Assembly (NCBI GenBank): GCA_944386335.1
Contig: CALXAQ010000147.1
Location: forward strand, 1 to 35,025
Reading direction: 5' to 3'
Source of the DNA: an uncultured Clostridia bacterium
Lineage (GTDB): Bacteria; Bacillota; Clostridia; TANB77; CAG-508
Length of the DNA: 35,025 bases
Shown piece after piece: positions 1-8,247 of this stretch. The notes below the pieces were generated by a model. That model saw only the letters and a program-made list of their open reading frames with translations. It was not told the DNA's origin and searched no databases. The position numbers and the translations under genes were made by a program. The number at the start of each line of letters is the position of its first letter. The first letter of the stretch is position 1.

Positions 1-93
1 AAGTATTTAAAAGAAGTAAATTCATGGGGAGAAATTTATAGATATGTGTATAATTCTGAAAAAAATAAAAATAATCAAGGACTAAAAAAGTAA
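1..93 (+). CDS. C-terminal end of an unidentified protein (partial)
   Basis: Frame 1 is open from the window edge and gives 30 residues ending in a Lys/Asn-rich tail (NQGLKK) before TAA at 91-93. The stretch is too short to assign a family. A hairpin with a T-run lies about 50 bases downstream, which fits the end of a transcription unit on the same strand. It could be a chance open frame, but the terminator placement supports a real gene end. Confidence 0.45.
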   Translation, partial: KYLKEVNSWGEIYRYVYNSEKNKNNQGLKK

Positions 94-139
94 ATAATCA
101 TCCCTACAAATTGTTATTGTAGATAAAAATATATGTGTT

Positions 140-166
140 AGAGGTATCAAAAGATATCTCTTTTTT
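140..166 (+). terminator. Rho-independent terminator after the partial first gene
   Basis: A 9-base-pair stem (140-148 with 153-161, one G-T pair) around an AAAA loop runs directly into six T residues. It separates the upstream partial gene from the pdaA-like gene. The remaining bases to 292 are AT-rich; I see no clear promoter there beyond a weak TATAAC at 213. Confidence 0.75.
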
Positions 167-292
167 GTGATTAAAAAAATAAATTTTTAAAATTTGTCCG
201 ATTTTCATATTTTATAACAGACCTTAATAGTAGAGGAATAATTTAAAAAATGACTCATAAAATTAAACAAAACTAAAAAGGAGTAGAGAGGA

Positions 293-1105
293 ATGCAAAG
301 GCATAAAAAGAAAGTTTTGTATGCAGCAATAGGCACTATAGCTGTATTTGTCTTTTTGCTAATGATGCTACCAGAACAAGAAAGCAATATAGTTACTGTA
401 AGTGCTCAAGAGCTTAGTAATCAAAAGATAGGTTGGGGAATTAAAAGAAATAGTAATCACGAACAACCAGATTTAGGGACAAAAAATAAGCAAATTATAG
501 AACAATACCAAGGAATTGCTATGGGAGGAAAAGAATCAAAACAAGTATATCTTACCTTTGATGAAGGATATGAGGCAGGCTATACAGAAAAGATTTTAGA
601 TGTATTGAAAGAAAACGAAGTAAAAGCAGCTTTTTTTATTACAGCACACTATGTAAATACAAATGCAGATTTAGTAGAAAGAATGTTAGCAGAAGGGCAC
701 ATAGTTGGAAATCATACAGTGAACCATAAAAGTATGCCAGATTTAAGTTTAGAAGAAATCAAAAAAGAAGTAATGGATCTCCATACTAGTATTTATGAAA
801 GATTTGGTTATGAAATGAAATATATAAGACCTCCTAAAGGAGAGTATAGTCAAAGAACAGTAGCATATTGCCAAAGCTTAGGTTACACAACTGTTATGTG
901 GTCATTTGCTTATGATGATTGGAATGAAGATGCACAAAAAGGAGAGGAATATGCTAAGAAAAAAATATTAGATAATATACATCCAGGAGCAGTTATTCTT
1001 TTACATGGAAATTCTAAGGATAATGCCAATGTATTAGAAGAATGTGTCCGAGAAATAAAAAATCAGGGGTACATGTTTAGCAGTTTAGAACAATTTGAAA
1101 GATAA
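293..1105 (+). CDS. pdaA: PdaA-like polysaccharide deacetylase (spore cortex muramic-delta-lactam type)
   Basis: 270 residues. A short basic N-terminus and one hydrophobic segment (about 8-26) suggest a membrane anchor or uncleaved signal. The NodB deacetylase motifs are in order: TFDEGYE (about 88-94), HTVNH (about 141-145), RPPKGEY (about 180-186) and ILLHG near 236. The TFDxGYE form and the following YTEKILDVLKE resemble PdaA, which N-deacetylates muramic acid in making the delta-lactam of spore cortex peptidoglycan. The SD site AAGGAG lies about 7 bases before the ATG. The downstream sporulation genes yqfC and yqfD support a sporulation role. It could instead act on another wall glycan; family membership is firm, exact substrate inferred. 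Confidence 0.85.
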   Translation: MQRHKKKVLYAAIGTIAVFVFLLMMLPEQESNIVTVSAQELSNQKIGWGIKRNSNHEQPDLGTKNKQIIEQYQGIAMGGKESKQVYLTFDEGYEAGYTEKILDVLKENEVKAAFFITAHYVNTNADLVERMLAEGHIVGNHTVNHKSMPDLSLEEIKKEVMDLHTSIYERFGYEMKYIRPPKGEYSQRTVAYCQSLGYTTVMWSFAYDDWNEDAQKGEEYAKKKILDNIHPGAVILLHGNSKDNANVLEECVREIKNQGYMFSSLEQFER

Positions 1106-1126
1106 CAAAGAGAGGGAAAAAGATAT

Positions 1127-1432
1127 ATGAGAAATACAAGAAAACCAAAAAAACAAAATCGTTTTGCACAACTTTTGGAGATACCTAAAGAAATATCTTC
1201 TGAAGAACCAAAAATAACTATTTTAGGCTTTCAACAAGTATTAATAGAAAATTATAAGGCAATATTAGAATATCAAGAATTTTATATTCGTTTAAGTACT
1301 TATATGGGTATCTTAAATATTAATGGTTTTGGCATGAAACTAGAAGAAATGACTACAGATGATATTATGATTACAGGGCAAATAGAGAGTATAGACTTTG
1401 AAAAAACAACCGATGAGAGAGAAGGTATATAA
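1127..1432 (+). CDS. yqfC: Sporulation protein YqfC
   Basis: 101 residues, the usual size for YqfC. The core LEIPKEIS...KITILGFQQVLIENYKAILEY matches the family pattern (leucine-proline-rich start, then ITI-G, IENY, a beta-rich middle and an acidic end). YqfC is a small protein of unknown biochemical role, expressed in the mother cell during sporulation in Bacillus. It lies 21 bases after the pdaA-like gene with SD GAGAGGG, and ends 3 bases before yqfD, the usual pairing. Small, soluble and without membrane segments. Confidence 0.88.
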   Translation: MRNTRKPKKQNRFAQLLEIPKEISSEEPKITILGFQQVLIENYKAILEYQEFYIRLSTYMGILNINGFGMKLEEMTTDDIMITGQIESIDFEKTTDEREGI

Positions 1433-1435
1433 CAT

Positions 1436-2621
1436 ATGTATGTAAAAATTTTGCTAAATTATTTTTGGGGATATGTTAAAATTTCGGTAGAAGGCTATTT
1501 CGTAGAAAGATTTATGAATATATGTACGAGTAAACAAATTTTATTATGGAATAGTAAAAGAAAGCAAGCTACACTTGTATATACTTGTATTAGTATAAAA
1601 GATTTTAAAAGAATTAGTAAAATAGCCAAACAAACTAAATGTAAAATTAAAATAGAAGAGAAAAAGGGCTTACCATTCCTTTTTCATAAATATAAAAAAA
1701 GAAAAATTTTCTTTTTCTTTTTAATGTTTCTTGTTGCTAGTATGATGGTACTTTCCAATTTTGTTTGGAATATAGAAATACAAGGGAATGAGACTATTGA
1801 TACAGAAGAACTATTGCAAACAATTGAAAAAGAAGGACTAAAAATAGGAGTTTGGAAGAATGATATTGATACAAAAGAAATTATTAATAAATTGAGATTA
1901 GATAGAGATGATCTGGCTTGGGTGGGTATTAGTATGAAAGGAACTAATGCAATAGTAAAAGTAGTAGAAGCGGATAAAAAACCAGAAATTATTCCAGAAG
2001 AAGAATATTGTAATATTGTTGCAACAAAACCAGGAATTATTGAGAAAGTAAATGCAGCAAATCGGTACACCCCTAGTAAAAAAGGGAGATACCATACAAA
2101 AAGGTTCCATTTTGATTGGCGGATGGTTAGAAGGTAAGTATACAGGAATGCGATATGTGCATGCAAATGGCTCTGTAGAGGCAAAAGTATGGTATTCACA
2201 AAAAGAAACAGTACCACTAAAAGAAATAAAGACAGAACGAACAGGAAAGGAGGAAACACGCTATTGCGTAAAAATAAATAATTTTCCAATAAATTTGTAT
2301 AAAACTCTTTCAAATTTTAAAAAATATGATACAATAAAAGAGAATAAAAAAATAAAACTATTTTCAGATTTTTATTTACCACTTACTGTAGAAAAAATAA
2401 CGAATTATGAAATAAAAGAAGAGGAAGTAACTTATACAAAAGAACAAGCAAAAGAAATAGCAGTTGATAAAGCAAAACAGGCCTTAGATGAGAAAATTAC
2501 TAATAAAGAAAATATAGTAAATATTTATACAAATTATCAAGAAACAGATAATGCAGTAGAGGTAGAAGTAATTTATGAGGTGTTAGAAGAAATTGGGACA
2601 AAAGAAAAAATAGTTTTTTGA
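1436..2621 (+). pseudogene. yqfD: Sporulation protein YqfD, reading frame broken by a +1 shift near 2066
   Basis: YqfD is a membrane protein needed for efficient sporulation. The N-terminal part (1436 onward) shows the family features: an N-terminal domain, a basic stretch followed by one membrane segment (about residues 88-111), then VEIQGNETIDTEELL-like POTRA sequence and NIVATKPGIIEKVNAAN. The expected continuation GTPLVKKGDTIQKGS is present but one frame over, starting at about 2067, and runs to TGA at 2619-2621. The simplest reading is one extra C in AAATCGGTAC near 2066, outside any homopolymer. Read unshifted, the protein stops at 2137 after 233 residues. Everything on both sides looks conserved, so this is either a very recent mutation or a base-call error. 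If repaired, the protein is about 394 residues, a normal YqfD length. Confidence 0.85.
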
Positions 2622-2634
2622 AAGGAAGGATACT

Positions 2635-3852
2635 ATGGAAGAAAAAAGTTTAAGAATATATGCCGATAAAACGTTTTTTACAAGAATTACAAATACATTG
2701 ACAAAAATGTTAATTCCTACAAAAATAGGGATTAATGGTATGTTAATTTCCATGAAAAGAAATAATGTATTAAAAGCTTATGAAATGAATCTACAAACAG
2801 AAAATTCGGAAGATATAGAAAAAAAAGAAACAACTTTAAAAAAATATGATGATGTTTTTGCATTATATCTAGAAGCAGTTGATAAACATGTTATGGATTC
2901 CATTTATAAAAAAGTAAAAAATGATACAGCAACAGAATTTGAGAAAGATGCATTAGCAAGATATTATGAAGTGATACATATAAAAGAAAGTGAATATATA
3001 GAATATAAATATGCAAAACAAAAATATTTGTTAGAACTGGACTATGAAACAGTAAAAGAATTAAATAAAGAGAAATTATTAAAAAAATATGAACCATTTT
3101 ATCTTTCTAAGATGGATAATTTATATAAGGGCTTATTAAAACACTATTCCATTAAATTAGCAGATAATTTAAGTTATCAAAATAAAGAGATGGTATATGA
3201 AAAAATTTTTGCTACATTAGAAGAATATATTACCAAAATACTTCCTATTAAAATGGAAGAAAAAGAAGAAAATACATATCAAGAAATATTAGCAGAATAT
3301 GATAAATTTGAGCAATTTAGTGTTGGTAAGTTAGATCAAAATGATGCTATACAAAAAAAGATGACTTTACTTGCTATTAGTAGAAAACTATTTACACATA
3401 GTTTGCCATTGGTAGTTGCAGAACAATGTTATATTAAATTATTAAGAGATACCAGAAGCCTAATTGTAGATACAAGAGTAATTAAAAAACAAGAAAAAGC
3501 ATATGCTTTGTTAATTAAATTAATAGAAGACTATAACATTAAACTTTTATCTACTAAGATTTATTGGGACAAGCCAGAGCAAAGAGAAAATTACAAAGCT
3601 TTTTGGAAACAATATCAGGAAATTATAAAATTGAAAGAAACAGATTATTTAAATTATATGAAACAAAAAGAGACATTATTTATTACAAATGATTTAAAAG
3701 CAGTTAGAAAAAATGAAAATAAATATTATAAAATTATCAAATTCTATCTAAATAAATTGGTAGAATTGGGAGCAATAAAAGCTTTAAAAAATAGTTGCTA
3801 TTCACAGGGACATTATATAGGAAGGAAAGTAGAAACATGCAAAAAGCAGTAG
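2635..3852 (+). CDS. Uncharacterised helical protein between yqfD and ybeY
   Basis: 405 residues, not recognised. It is rich in Lys, Glu, Tyr, Leu and Ile, with long heptad-like stretches and no signal peptide, convincing membrane helix, Walker motif or metal-binding cluster. An early segment (about 20-45, ITNTLTKMLIPTKIG) is less charged; the rest looks like soluble alpha-helical repeats. The SD AAGGAAGG precedes ATG 2635, 13 bases after yqfD. Its 3' end overlaps the ybeY start by 16 bases, so the two are probably translationally coupled. In many Clostridia this slot holds phoH and the HD-domain gene yqfF; neither the P-loop of PhoH nor an HD motif is present here. Function unknown. Confidence 0.8.
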   Translation: MEEKSLRIYADKTFFTRITNTLTKMLIPTKIGINGMLISMKRNNVLKAYEMNLQTENSEDIEKKETTLKKYDDVFALYLEAVDKHVMDSIYKKVKNDTATEFEKDALARYYEVIHIKESEYIEYKYAKQKYLLELDYETVKELNKEKLLKKYEPFYLSKMDNLYKGLLKHYSIKLADNLSYQNKEMVYEKIFATLEEYITKILPIKMEEKEENTYQEILAEYDKFEQFSVGKLDQNDAIQKKMTLLAISRKLFTHSLPLVVAEQCYIKLLRDTRSLIVDTRVIKKQEKAYALLIKLIEDYNIKLLSTKIYWDKPEQRENYKAFWKQYQEIIKLKETDYLNYMKQKETLFITNDLKAVRKNENKYYKIIKFYLNKLVELGAIKALKNSCYSQGHYIGRKVETCKKQ

Positions 3853-4328
3853 ACATTCTTACAGAAGGGATAGAAGAAAATAAAGAACAAATTGATATCA
3901 TAGAAAGAGTACTAGAAACTTGTTTTCAAGAAGAAAATCTACGAGGACTTAATTTTTATATTACGGTTACTTTAACTGTGCCAGAGAAAATTAGAGAACT
4001 AAATCGTGTGTACCGAGATATAGATAGAGAAACGGATGTCCTTTCTTTTCCAATGTATGAAAAAAAAGAGATAGAAAGAATTATACAAAAACAGGAAAGG
4101 CAGATATTGCCAGAAGTGCTAGGAGATATTGTTATCTCCATTCCACAAGTGCAAAAACAAGCAAAGGAATATGGTCATAGCTTTGAAAGAGAATTAGCTT
4201 ATATGCTAGTGCATGGATTTTATCATTTAATGGGGTATGATCATATCAGAAAAGAAGATAAATTAGAGATGAGACCAAAAGAGGAAAATGTTTTATCAAG
4301 ATTGCATATAACTAGGGAAGAAAACTAG
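3837..4328 (+). CDS. ybeY: YbeY, rRNA maturation endoribonuclease
   Basis: 163 residues from ATG 3837. This start is chosen over an upstream in-frame ATG at 3795 because AGGAAGGAAAG sits just before it and the family begins around here. The zinc-binding signature HGFYHLMGYDH (family form HGxLHLxGYDH) is intact, and DVLSFP and LGDIVIS are family motifs. YbeY is a single-strand-specific metallo-endoribonuclease acting in 16S rRNA 3' processing and ribosome quality control. It overlaps the upstream unknown gene and precedes dgkA, the usual order (ybeY-dgkA-era) in Firmicutes. Confidence 0.93.
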   Translation: MQKAVDILTEGIEENKEQIDIIERVLETCFQEENLRGLNFYITVTLTVPEKIRELNRVYRDIDRETDVLSFPMYEKKEIERIIQKQERQILPEVLGDIVISIPQVQKQAKEYGHSFERELAYMLVHGFYHLMGYDHIRKEDKLEMRPKEENVLSRLHITREEN

Positions 4329-4336
4329 AAACAAAT

Positions 4337-4367
4337 GTTGAAAAAAGCCCAAATTTCTTTTTTCAAC
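4337..4367. other. Perfect 11-bp hairpin between ybeY and dgkA
   Basis: GTTGAAAAAAG at 4337-4347 pairs perfectly with CTTTTTTCAAC at 4357-4367 across a 9-base loop. The A6/T6 tract is inside the stem and no T-run follows on the plus strand, so it is not a textbook terminator. It could be an attenuator or RNA-processing site within the operon. Confidence 0.55.
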
Positions 4368-4399
4368 CAGACGGATACGAGAAAGGAATGCAGCAAAAA

Positions 4400-4765
4400 A
4401 TGGAGGATGAAAGACTAAAAAATAAAAACTTTATAGATGCGTGGAAAAAGGCTTTTAGTGGAATTTGGTATACTGTAAAGACACAGAAAAATCTAAAAAT
4501 ACAATTAGTAATAGCACTAGTTGTAATAATAGCTTGTTTTGTATTTAAACTAAATATAACAGAATGCATGTTTTTAGCTTTTGCTACTATGTTAGTTCTG
4601 ATTACAGAAACAATGAATACAGCGGTAGAAACAGCAGTAAATTTATGTACAGATAAATTTCATCCATTAGCAAAAATTGCAAAAGATGTAGCAGCAGGGG
4701 CAGTTGTACTTTCTTCCTTGAATGCGGTTATCATGGCTATATTTATTATTATTAGTAAAATCTAA
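4400..4765 (+). CDS. dgkA: Undecaprenol/diacylglycerol kinase, DgkA family
   Basis: 121 residues from ATG 4400; an in-frame ATG at 4388 lies only one base after the SD GAAAGG, too close for normal use. Three membrane segments are visible (about 28-50, 52-70 and 95-118). The kinase signature ETMNTAVETAVNLC followed by KDVAAGAVVL matches the family, whose Gram-positive members mainly phosphorylate undecaprenol to recycle the lipid carrier for cell-wall synthesis. Length is typical. It sits between ybeY and a DUF3048 gene. Confidence 0.92.
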   Translation: MEDERLKNKNFIDAWKKAFSGIWYTVKTQKNLKIQLVIALVVIIACFVFKLNITECMFLAFATMLVLITETMNTAVETAVNLCTDKFHPLAKIAKDVAAGAVVLSSLNAVIMAIFIIISKI

Positions 4766-4782
4766 AGAAGGGAATGAGAAAA

Positions 4783-5898
4783 ATGGAGCAAAATAAAAGT
4801 ATTAAAATATTAGTGATTATATTAATATTGTTAATCCTAGTAGCAGGTGTATTATTAGCTGTTAAAATAATAGGAGATAGTAATCCACAACAAACAAGTA
4901 ATAATGTAGCAAATGAAAATAGTGAGCAAGCTAATAATACTACAGTAGTAGAAGTAAAAGAGCCACAAATTTTCCAAGGAAGCGATAGACCAATAGCAGT
5001 TATGTTAGATAATCATAAAGGTGCTATTCCACAAGCAGGATTAAATGATGCTTATTTAGTATATGAAATGATTGTAGAAGGCGGAGAATCTAGACTAATG
5101 GCACTATTTAAAGGTGTAGATTTAGAAAAGATTGGACCTGTAAGAAGTGCTAGGCATTATTTCTTAGATTACGCTTTAGAAAATGACGCTATTTATGTTC
5201 ATTTTGGTTGGAGTCCACAAGCACAATCAGATATTAGTAGATTAAGTGTAGATAATATCAATGGTATTTACGAAAGTTCTACTTCTTTTTGGAGGGTAAA
5301 GGATAAAAAAGCACCACATAATGTAGCAACAAGTACAGAAAAAATATTAGAAATTGCAAATAGAAAAGGGTATAGTACCAAATCTGAACAAGAGAGCGTT
5401 TTAAATTATGTAGCAGATCCAGTAAATTTAGATAGTGAGATGATAGCAACAACTGTAACTATACCGTATTCTAATAGTAATAAAGTAACTTATGAATATG
5501 ATGAGGCAACGCAAAGATATATTCGTTATGATAGAGGAGAAAAGCAAGTAGACTGGGTAACAGGAGAAACAGTTACTACAAAAAATATCATTATAGCTAA
5601 AGTAAAAAATACTACTCTAAATGATGGTGAAAATAAAGGAAGACAAACATTAGATAATATAAAAAGTTTAGAAGGATATTATATTACGAATGGAAAGGCA
5701 ATTGCCATTACTTGTGAAAAAACAGATAGGTCAGAGCAAACAGTTTATAAGGATTTAGAAGGAAATGAAATAGAAATAAACGATGGAAATACTTTTATTC
5801 AAATGTGTCCTATCGATAGTGAAATTACGATAGAGCCAGGAGAAGAAACACAAATAGATACGCAAACAAATATAGTGCAAACAAATGCACAACAATAA
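4783..5898 (+). CDS. DUF3048 (YerB-like) membrane-anchored extracellular protein
   Basis: 371 residues from ATG 4783; an in-frame ATG at 4774 abuts the SD AAGGG. One N-terminal hydrophobic helix (about 8-30) lacks a lipobox Cys, so it looks like a membrane anchor rather than a lipoprotein signal, followed by an Asn/Thr-rich linker. The DUF3048 domain is clear: RPIAVMLDNHKGAIPQAGL, VYEMIVEGGESRLMALF, IGPVRSARHYF and APHNVATST. This family, including Bacillus YerB, has no established biochemical activity. The acidic, Gln/Thr-rich tail ends just before a terminator, making it the last gene of this operon. Confidence 0.88.
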   Translation: MEQNKSIKILVIILILLILVAGVLLAVKIIGDSNPQQTSNNVANENSEQANNTTVVEVKEPQIFQGSDRPIAVMLDNHKGAIPQAGLNDAYLVYEMIVEGGESRLMALFKGVDLEKIGPVRSARHYFLDYALENDAIYVHFGWSPQAQSDISRLSVDNINGIYESSTSFWRVKDKKAPHNVATSTEKILEIANRKGYSTKSEQESVLNYVADPVNLDSEMIATTVTIPYSNSNKVTYEYDEATQRYIRYDRGEKQVDWVTGETVTTKNIIIAKVKNTTLNDGENKGRQTLDNIKSLEGYYITNGKAIAITCEKTDRSEQTVYKDLEGNEIEINDGNTFIQMCPIDSEITIEPGEETQIDTQTNIVQTNAQQ

Positions 5899-5908
5899 AA
5901 TAAAATAT

Positions 5909-5938
5909 ACACCTGTAAAACTGTGCAGGTGTTTTCTT
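5909..5938 (+). terminator. Terminator after the DUF3048 gene
   Basis: ACACCTG (5909-5915) pairs with CAGGTGT (5926-5932), followed by a T-rich tail (TTTCTT). It is 11 bases after the stop codon and upstream of the era promoter. Confidence 0.75.
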
Positions 5939-5990
5939 ATGCGGAAGAAAAAATTAAAATTCTTACAAGGAAAATGTAGAAATTTGGCTG

Positions 5991-6019
5991 TTGACACAAG
6001 ATAGGAAAATGAATATAAT
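5991..6019 (+). promoter_or_regulatory. Sigma-A promoter for era
   Basis: TTGACA at 5991-5996 and TATAAT at 6014-6019 are consensus with a 17-base spacer. Transcription should start near 6026, leaving a leader of about 150 bases before era. The leader holds a perfect 8-bp inverted repeat (6093-6100 with 6104-6111) and a possible 16-codon reading frame (6080-6130) with a poor ribosome site. Confidence 0.85.
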
Positions 6020-6173
6020 AAACGTGTAAAGGGCTATAATACTACTGCTACTAAGAAAAAAGATAATATAAAAAAGAAAATGAAAAGAATTCCTAAATTT
6101 TACAAATTTAGCAAAACAAAAGGAGTATAATAGACAAAGTCAAAGGAAGAAGCAATCAAAGAAAGGAAAAAGT

Positions 6174-7082
6174 ATGAAAGAAGAAAAATTTAAATCAGGT
6201 TTTGTATCTATAATAGGTAGAACAAATGTAGGAAAATCTACATTAGTGAATGCATTGGTAGGAGAAAAAGTAGCAGCAGTTGCTAATAAAACACAAACAA
6301 CAAGAACAGCTATAAAAGGAATTGTAAATAGACCAAATGCACAAATTATTTTTATTGATACCCCAGGTATTCATAAGCCAAAAACAAAATTAAATGAGAC
6401 TATGATAGAAACAGCATTTAACTTTGCAAAGGACGTGGATATCATATTATTTGTAATTGATGCTAGATCCGAAGAAATAGGAAGAGGAGATAGTAAAATT
6501 TTAGAAAAGATAAAAGAAACAAAAGCAAAGACCATATTGCTGTTAAATAAAATAGATATGGTGCAAAATAAAGAAAAATTATTGCATTTGATAGATTTAT
6601 ATCGAAAGGAGTATAATTTTACAGCTATTATTCCAATATCGGCTAGTAAAAAAGAAAATTTAGAAGAAATATTAAAAGAAATAGAAAAGAACTTAAAAGA
6701 AGGTCCAGCATATTATAATATAGAAGAGTATACAGATCAAACAGTAAGACAATTAGTAGAAGAAATTATTAGAGAAAAAGCACTTAAATTTTTACAAGAT
6801 GAAGTACCACATGGGCTATATGTAGAAGTAGAAAATATGAAATATAGAAAAACAAAAGATAAAGAAGAAATCTATGATATAGAAGCAGTTATTTATTGTT
6901 TGAGGGAATCTCATAAAGGGATTATTATTGGAAAAGGTGGCAGTATGCTAAAAAAAATTGGCACTTATGCGAGAAAAGAACTAGAAAATATGTTAGAAAC
7001 AAAAATCAACTTAAAACTTTGGGTAAAAGTAAAAGAAGATTGGCAAAATAAAGAAAATGTTGTGAATAAATTTAAAGCATAA
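6174..7082 (+). CDS. era: GTPase Era
   Basis: 302 residues, typical for Era. The G domain shows G1 GRTNVGKS (about 15-22), G3 DTPG, G4 NKID and the KTQTTR effector region; the C-terminal KH domain has GIIIGKGGSMLKKIGTYARKELE (about 250-272). Era binds the 3' end of 16S rRNA and helps 30S maturation. The SD GAAAGG lies about 7 bases before the ATG. It heads a unit with yqzL and recO, the usual Firmicutes order, and has its own consensus promoter. Confidence 0.97.
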   Translation: MKEEKFKSGFVSIIGRTNVGKSTLVNALVGEKVAAVANKTQTTRTAIKGIVNRPNAQIIFIDTPGIHKPKTKLNETMIETAFNFAKDVDIILFVIDARSEEIGRGDSKILEKIKETKAKTILLLNKIDMVQNKEKLLHLIDLYRKEYNFTAIIPISASKKENLEEILKEIEKNLKEGPAYYNIEEYTDQTVRQLVEEIIREKALKFLQDEVPHGLYVEVENMKYRKTKDKEEIYDIEAVIYCLRESHKGIIIGKGGSMLKKIGTYARKELENMLETKINLKLWVKVKEDWQNKENVVNKFKA

Positions 7083-7181
7083 AATTGCAAAAAGTTTCCA
7101 GTATAAAAGTAAATAAATTGCAAAAGATAAAATAAAAAGAAGGAATAATATTCTTTTGACTAAAAAAGGAGAGGATTTCTG

Positions 7182-7352
7182 ATGATAAAACAATTAGCTT
7201 GGAATGTATTTAAAAATACGGGAGATATTAATTCTTACCTAGAATTGGTGCAAGTAGAGAATTTAGAAAAAAATAAAAAGATAGAAGATAAAAACATAGA
7301 AAACAATTTAGGAGAAAATATAGGAATAGATACAAAAAAAGAATGGGATTAA
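7182..7352 (+). CDS. yqzL: YqzL-like small protein
   Basis: 56 residues. The start MIKQLAWNVFKNTGDINSYLE matches the short YqzL family found between era and recO in Bacillota; the acidic, Asn/Lys-rich tail is variable. A good SD (AAAAGGAGAGG) lies 7 bases before the ATG. No function is established. The 99 bases between era and this gene hold nothing recognisable beyond AT-rich sequence. Confidence 0.82.
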   Translation: MIKQLAWNVFKNTGDINSYLELVQVENLEKNKKIEDKNIENNLGENIGIDTKKEWD

Positions 7353-7388
7353 AAGAAGTTCTGCATAAAGGAAGGAATAAAAGCAAAA

Positions 7389-8096
7389 ATGGGAACCATA
7401 AAAGTAAAAGGAGTTGTTATTGCAGAAAATAATATGGGGGATTTTGATAAAATGATTACATTGCTTACCCCTAATGGAAAAATTGGGTGTTCTGCCAGAG
7501 GTGCAAGAAGGCCGAAAAGCCAACTAATGGCAGGTACACAATTTTTATGATTTGGAGAATATATGTTATTTAAAGGTTCTAGTACTTATACTTTAAATTC
7601 ATGTGAGACAATAGAGCTTTTTTATAATATACGTACGGATTTAGATAAGTTAGAAGCGGTTGCTAATATTACAAAAATGATACAAGATGTAACTGACGAA
7701 AATCAAAATACATATAAGATTATGCAACTATACTTAAATACACTATATGTAATAGCTAATACAGAAAAAAAGATAGCATTTACCGAGGCAATTTTTAAGT
7801 TGAAATTACTTACATTGTTAGGATTTGCACCAAGAGTAGAAAAATGTTGCATATGTGGAGAAAAAGAGATCACACATTTTAGTTTAAAAGATAGTGGAGT
7901 AAAGTGTACAAGCTGTAGCTTGCAAGATACAGGAACTATTGCAATATCAACATCTACGTGGCAATCTTTACGTTATATTGTGTTGGCACCTGCCAAAAAG
8001 TTATATTCGTTTGAGATTGCAGAAGAGAATCAAAAACAATTAGAGTTAATTGCAAAATTGTATACAAACGATAAATTAGAGAAAAATTATAATTGA
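7389..8096 (+). pseudogene. recO: DNA repair protein RecO with one in-frame TGA at codon 54
   Basis: RecO loads RecA at gaps and anneals single strands in the RecFOR pathway. The OB-fold N-terminus is clear (GVVIAENNMGDFDKMITLLTP, ARGARRPKSQLMAGTQFL). TGA follows at 7548-7550, then FGEYMLFKGSSTYTLNS continues in the same frame. In related RecO proteins this spot usually reads FCY, so the stop sits where a Cys codon (TGT/TGC) is expected, one base change away. The C-terminal zinc finger (CCICGEK...CTSC) is intact. Read through, the length is 235 residues, near normal. ATG 7389 has AAGGAAGG upstream at a rather long spacing. Recent nonsense mutation, sequencing error and read-through are all possible; internal initiation at ATG 7563 would lack the OB fold. 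Confidence 0.87.
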
Positions 8097-8122
8097 AATT
8101 TATTATAGAGCATATAAACTGT

Positions 8123-8159
8123 GTTACTATTCTCTGTTAACAATAGACTGAATAGTAAC
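8123..8159. other. 10-bp inverted repeat upstream of the tagO-rubredoxin promoter
   Basis: GTTACTATTC (8123-8132) and GAATAGTAAC (8150-8159) are perfect reverse complements with a 17-base loop. No T-run follows. It lies between the recO stop and the next promoter; it could be a weak terminator or a binding site. Confidence 0.5.
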
Positions 8160-8199
8160 TAAACTGTAACTAGGTAAAAGAAAAAATCGTGTAAAAAAC

Positions 8200-8228
8200 T
8201 TGTAAAACAAAGATTGATGTGGTATAGT
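8200..8228 (+). promoter_or_regulatory. Sigma-A type promoter for the tagO-rubredoxin gene
   Basis: TTGTAA (8200-8205), a 17-base spacer and TATAGT (8223-8228) form a good promoter, with transcription starting near 8235, almost at the SD TAGGAGGT. The mRNA leader would be very short. Confidence 0.65.
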
Positions 8229-8247
8229 AACCTTTAGGAGGTAGCCT

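Noticed and set aside
1684..2313. Long minus-strand open frame opposite yqfD
   Set aside because: It is a shadow of the AT-rich coding strand: no ribosome site, skewed Phe/Leu/Ser composition and no family resemblance.
6080..6130. Possible 16-codon leader peptide in the era 5' leader
   Set aside because: The ribosome site is poor, there is no regulatory codon run, and the perfect inverted repeat inside is too short to support an attenuator.
6118..6140. Second promoter and CtsR box before era (GGAGTATAAT...AAGTCAAAGG)
   Set aside because: It has no acceptable -35 and only one heptad; the upstream consensus promoter at 5991 is sufficient.
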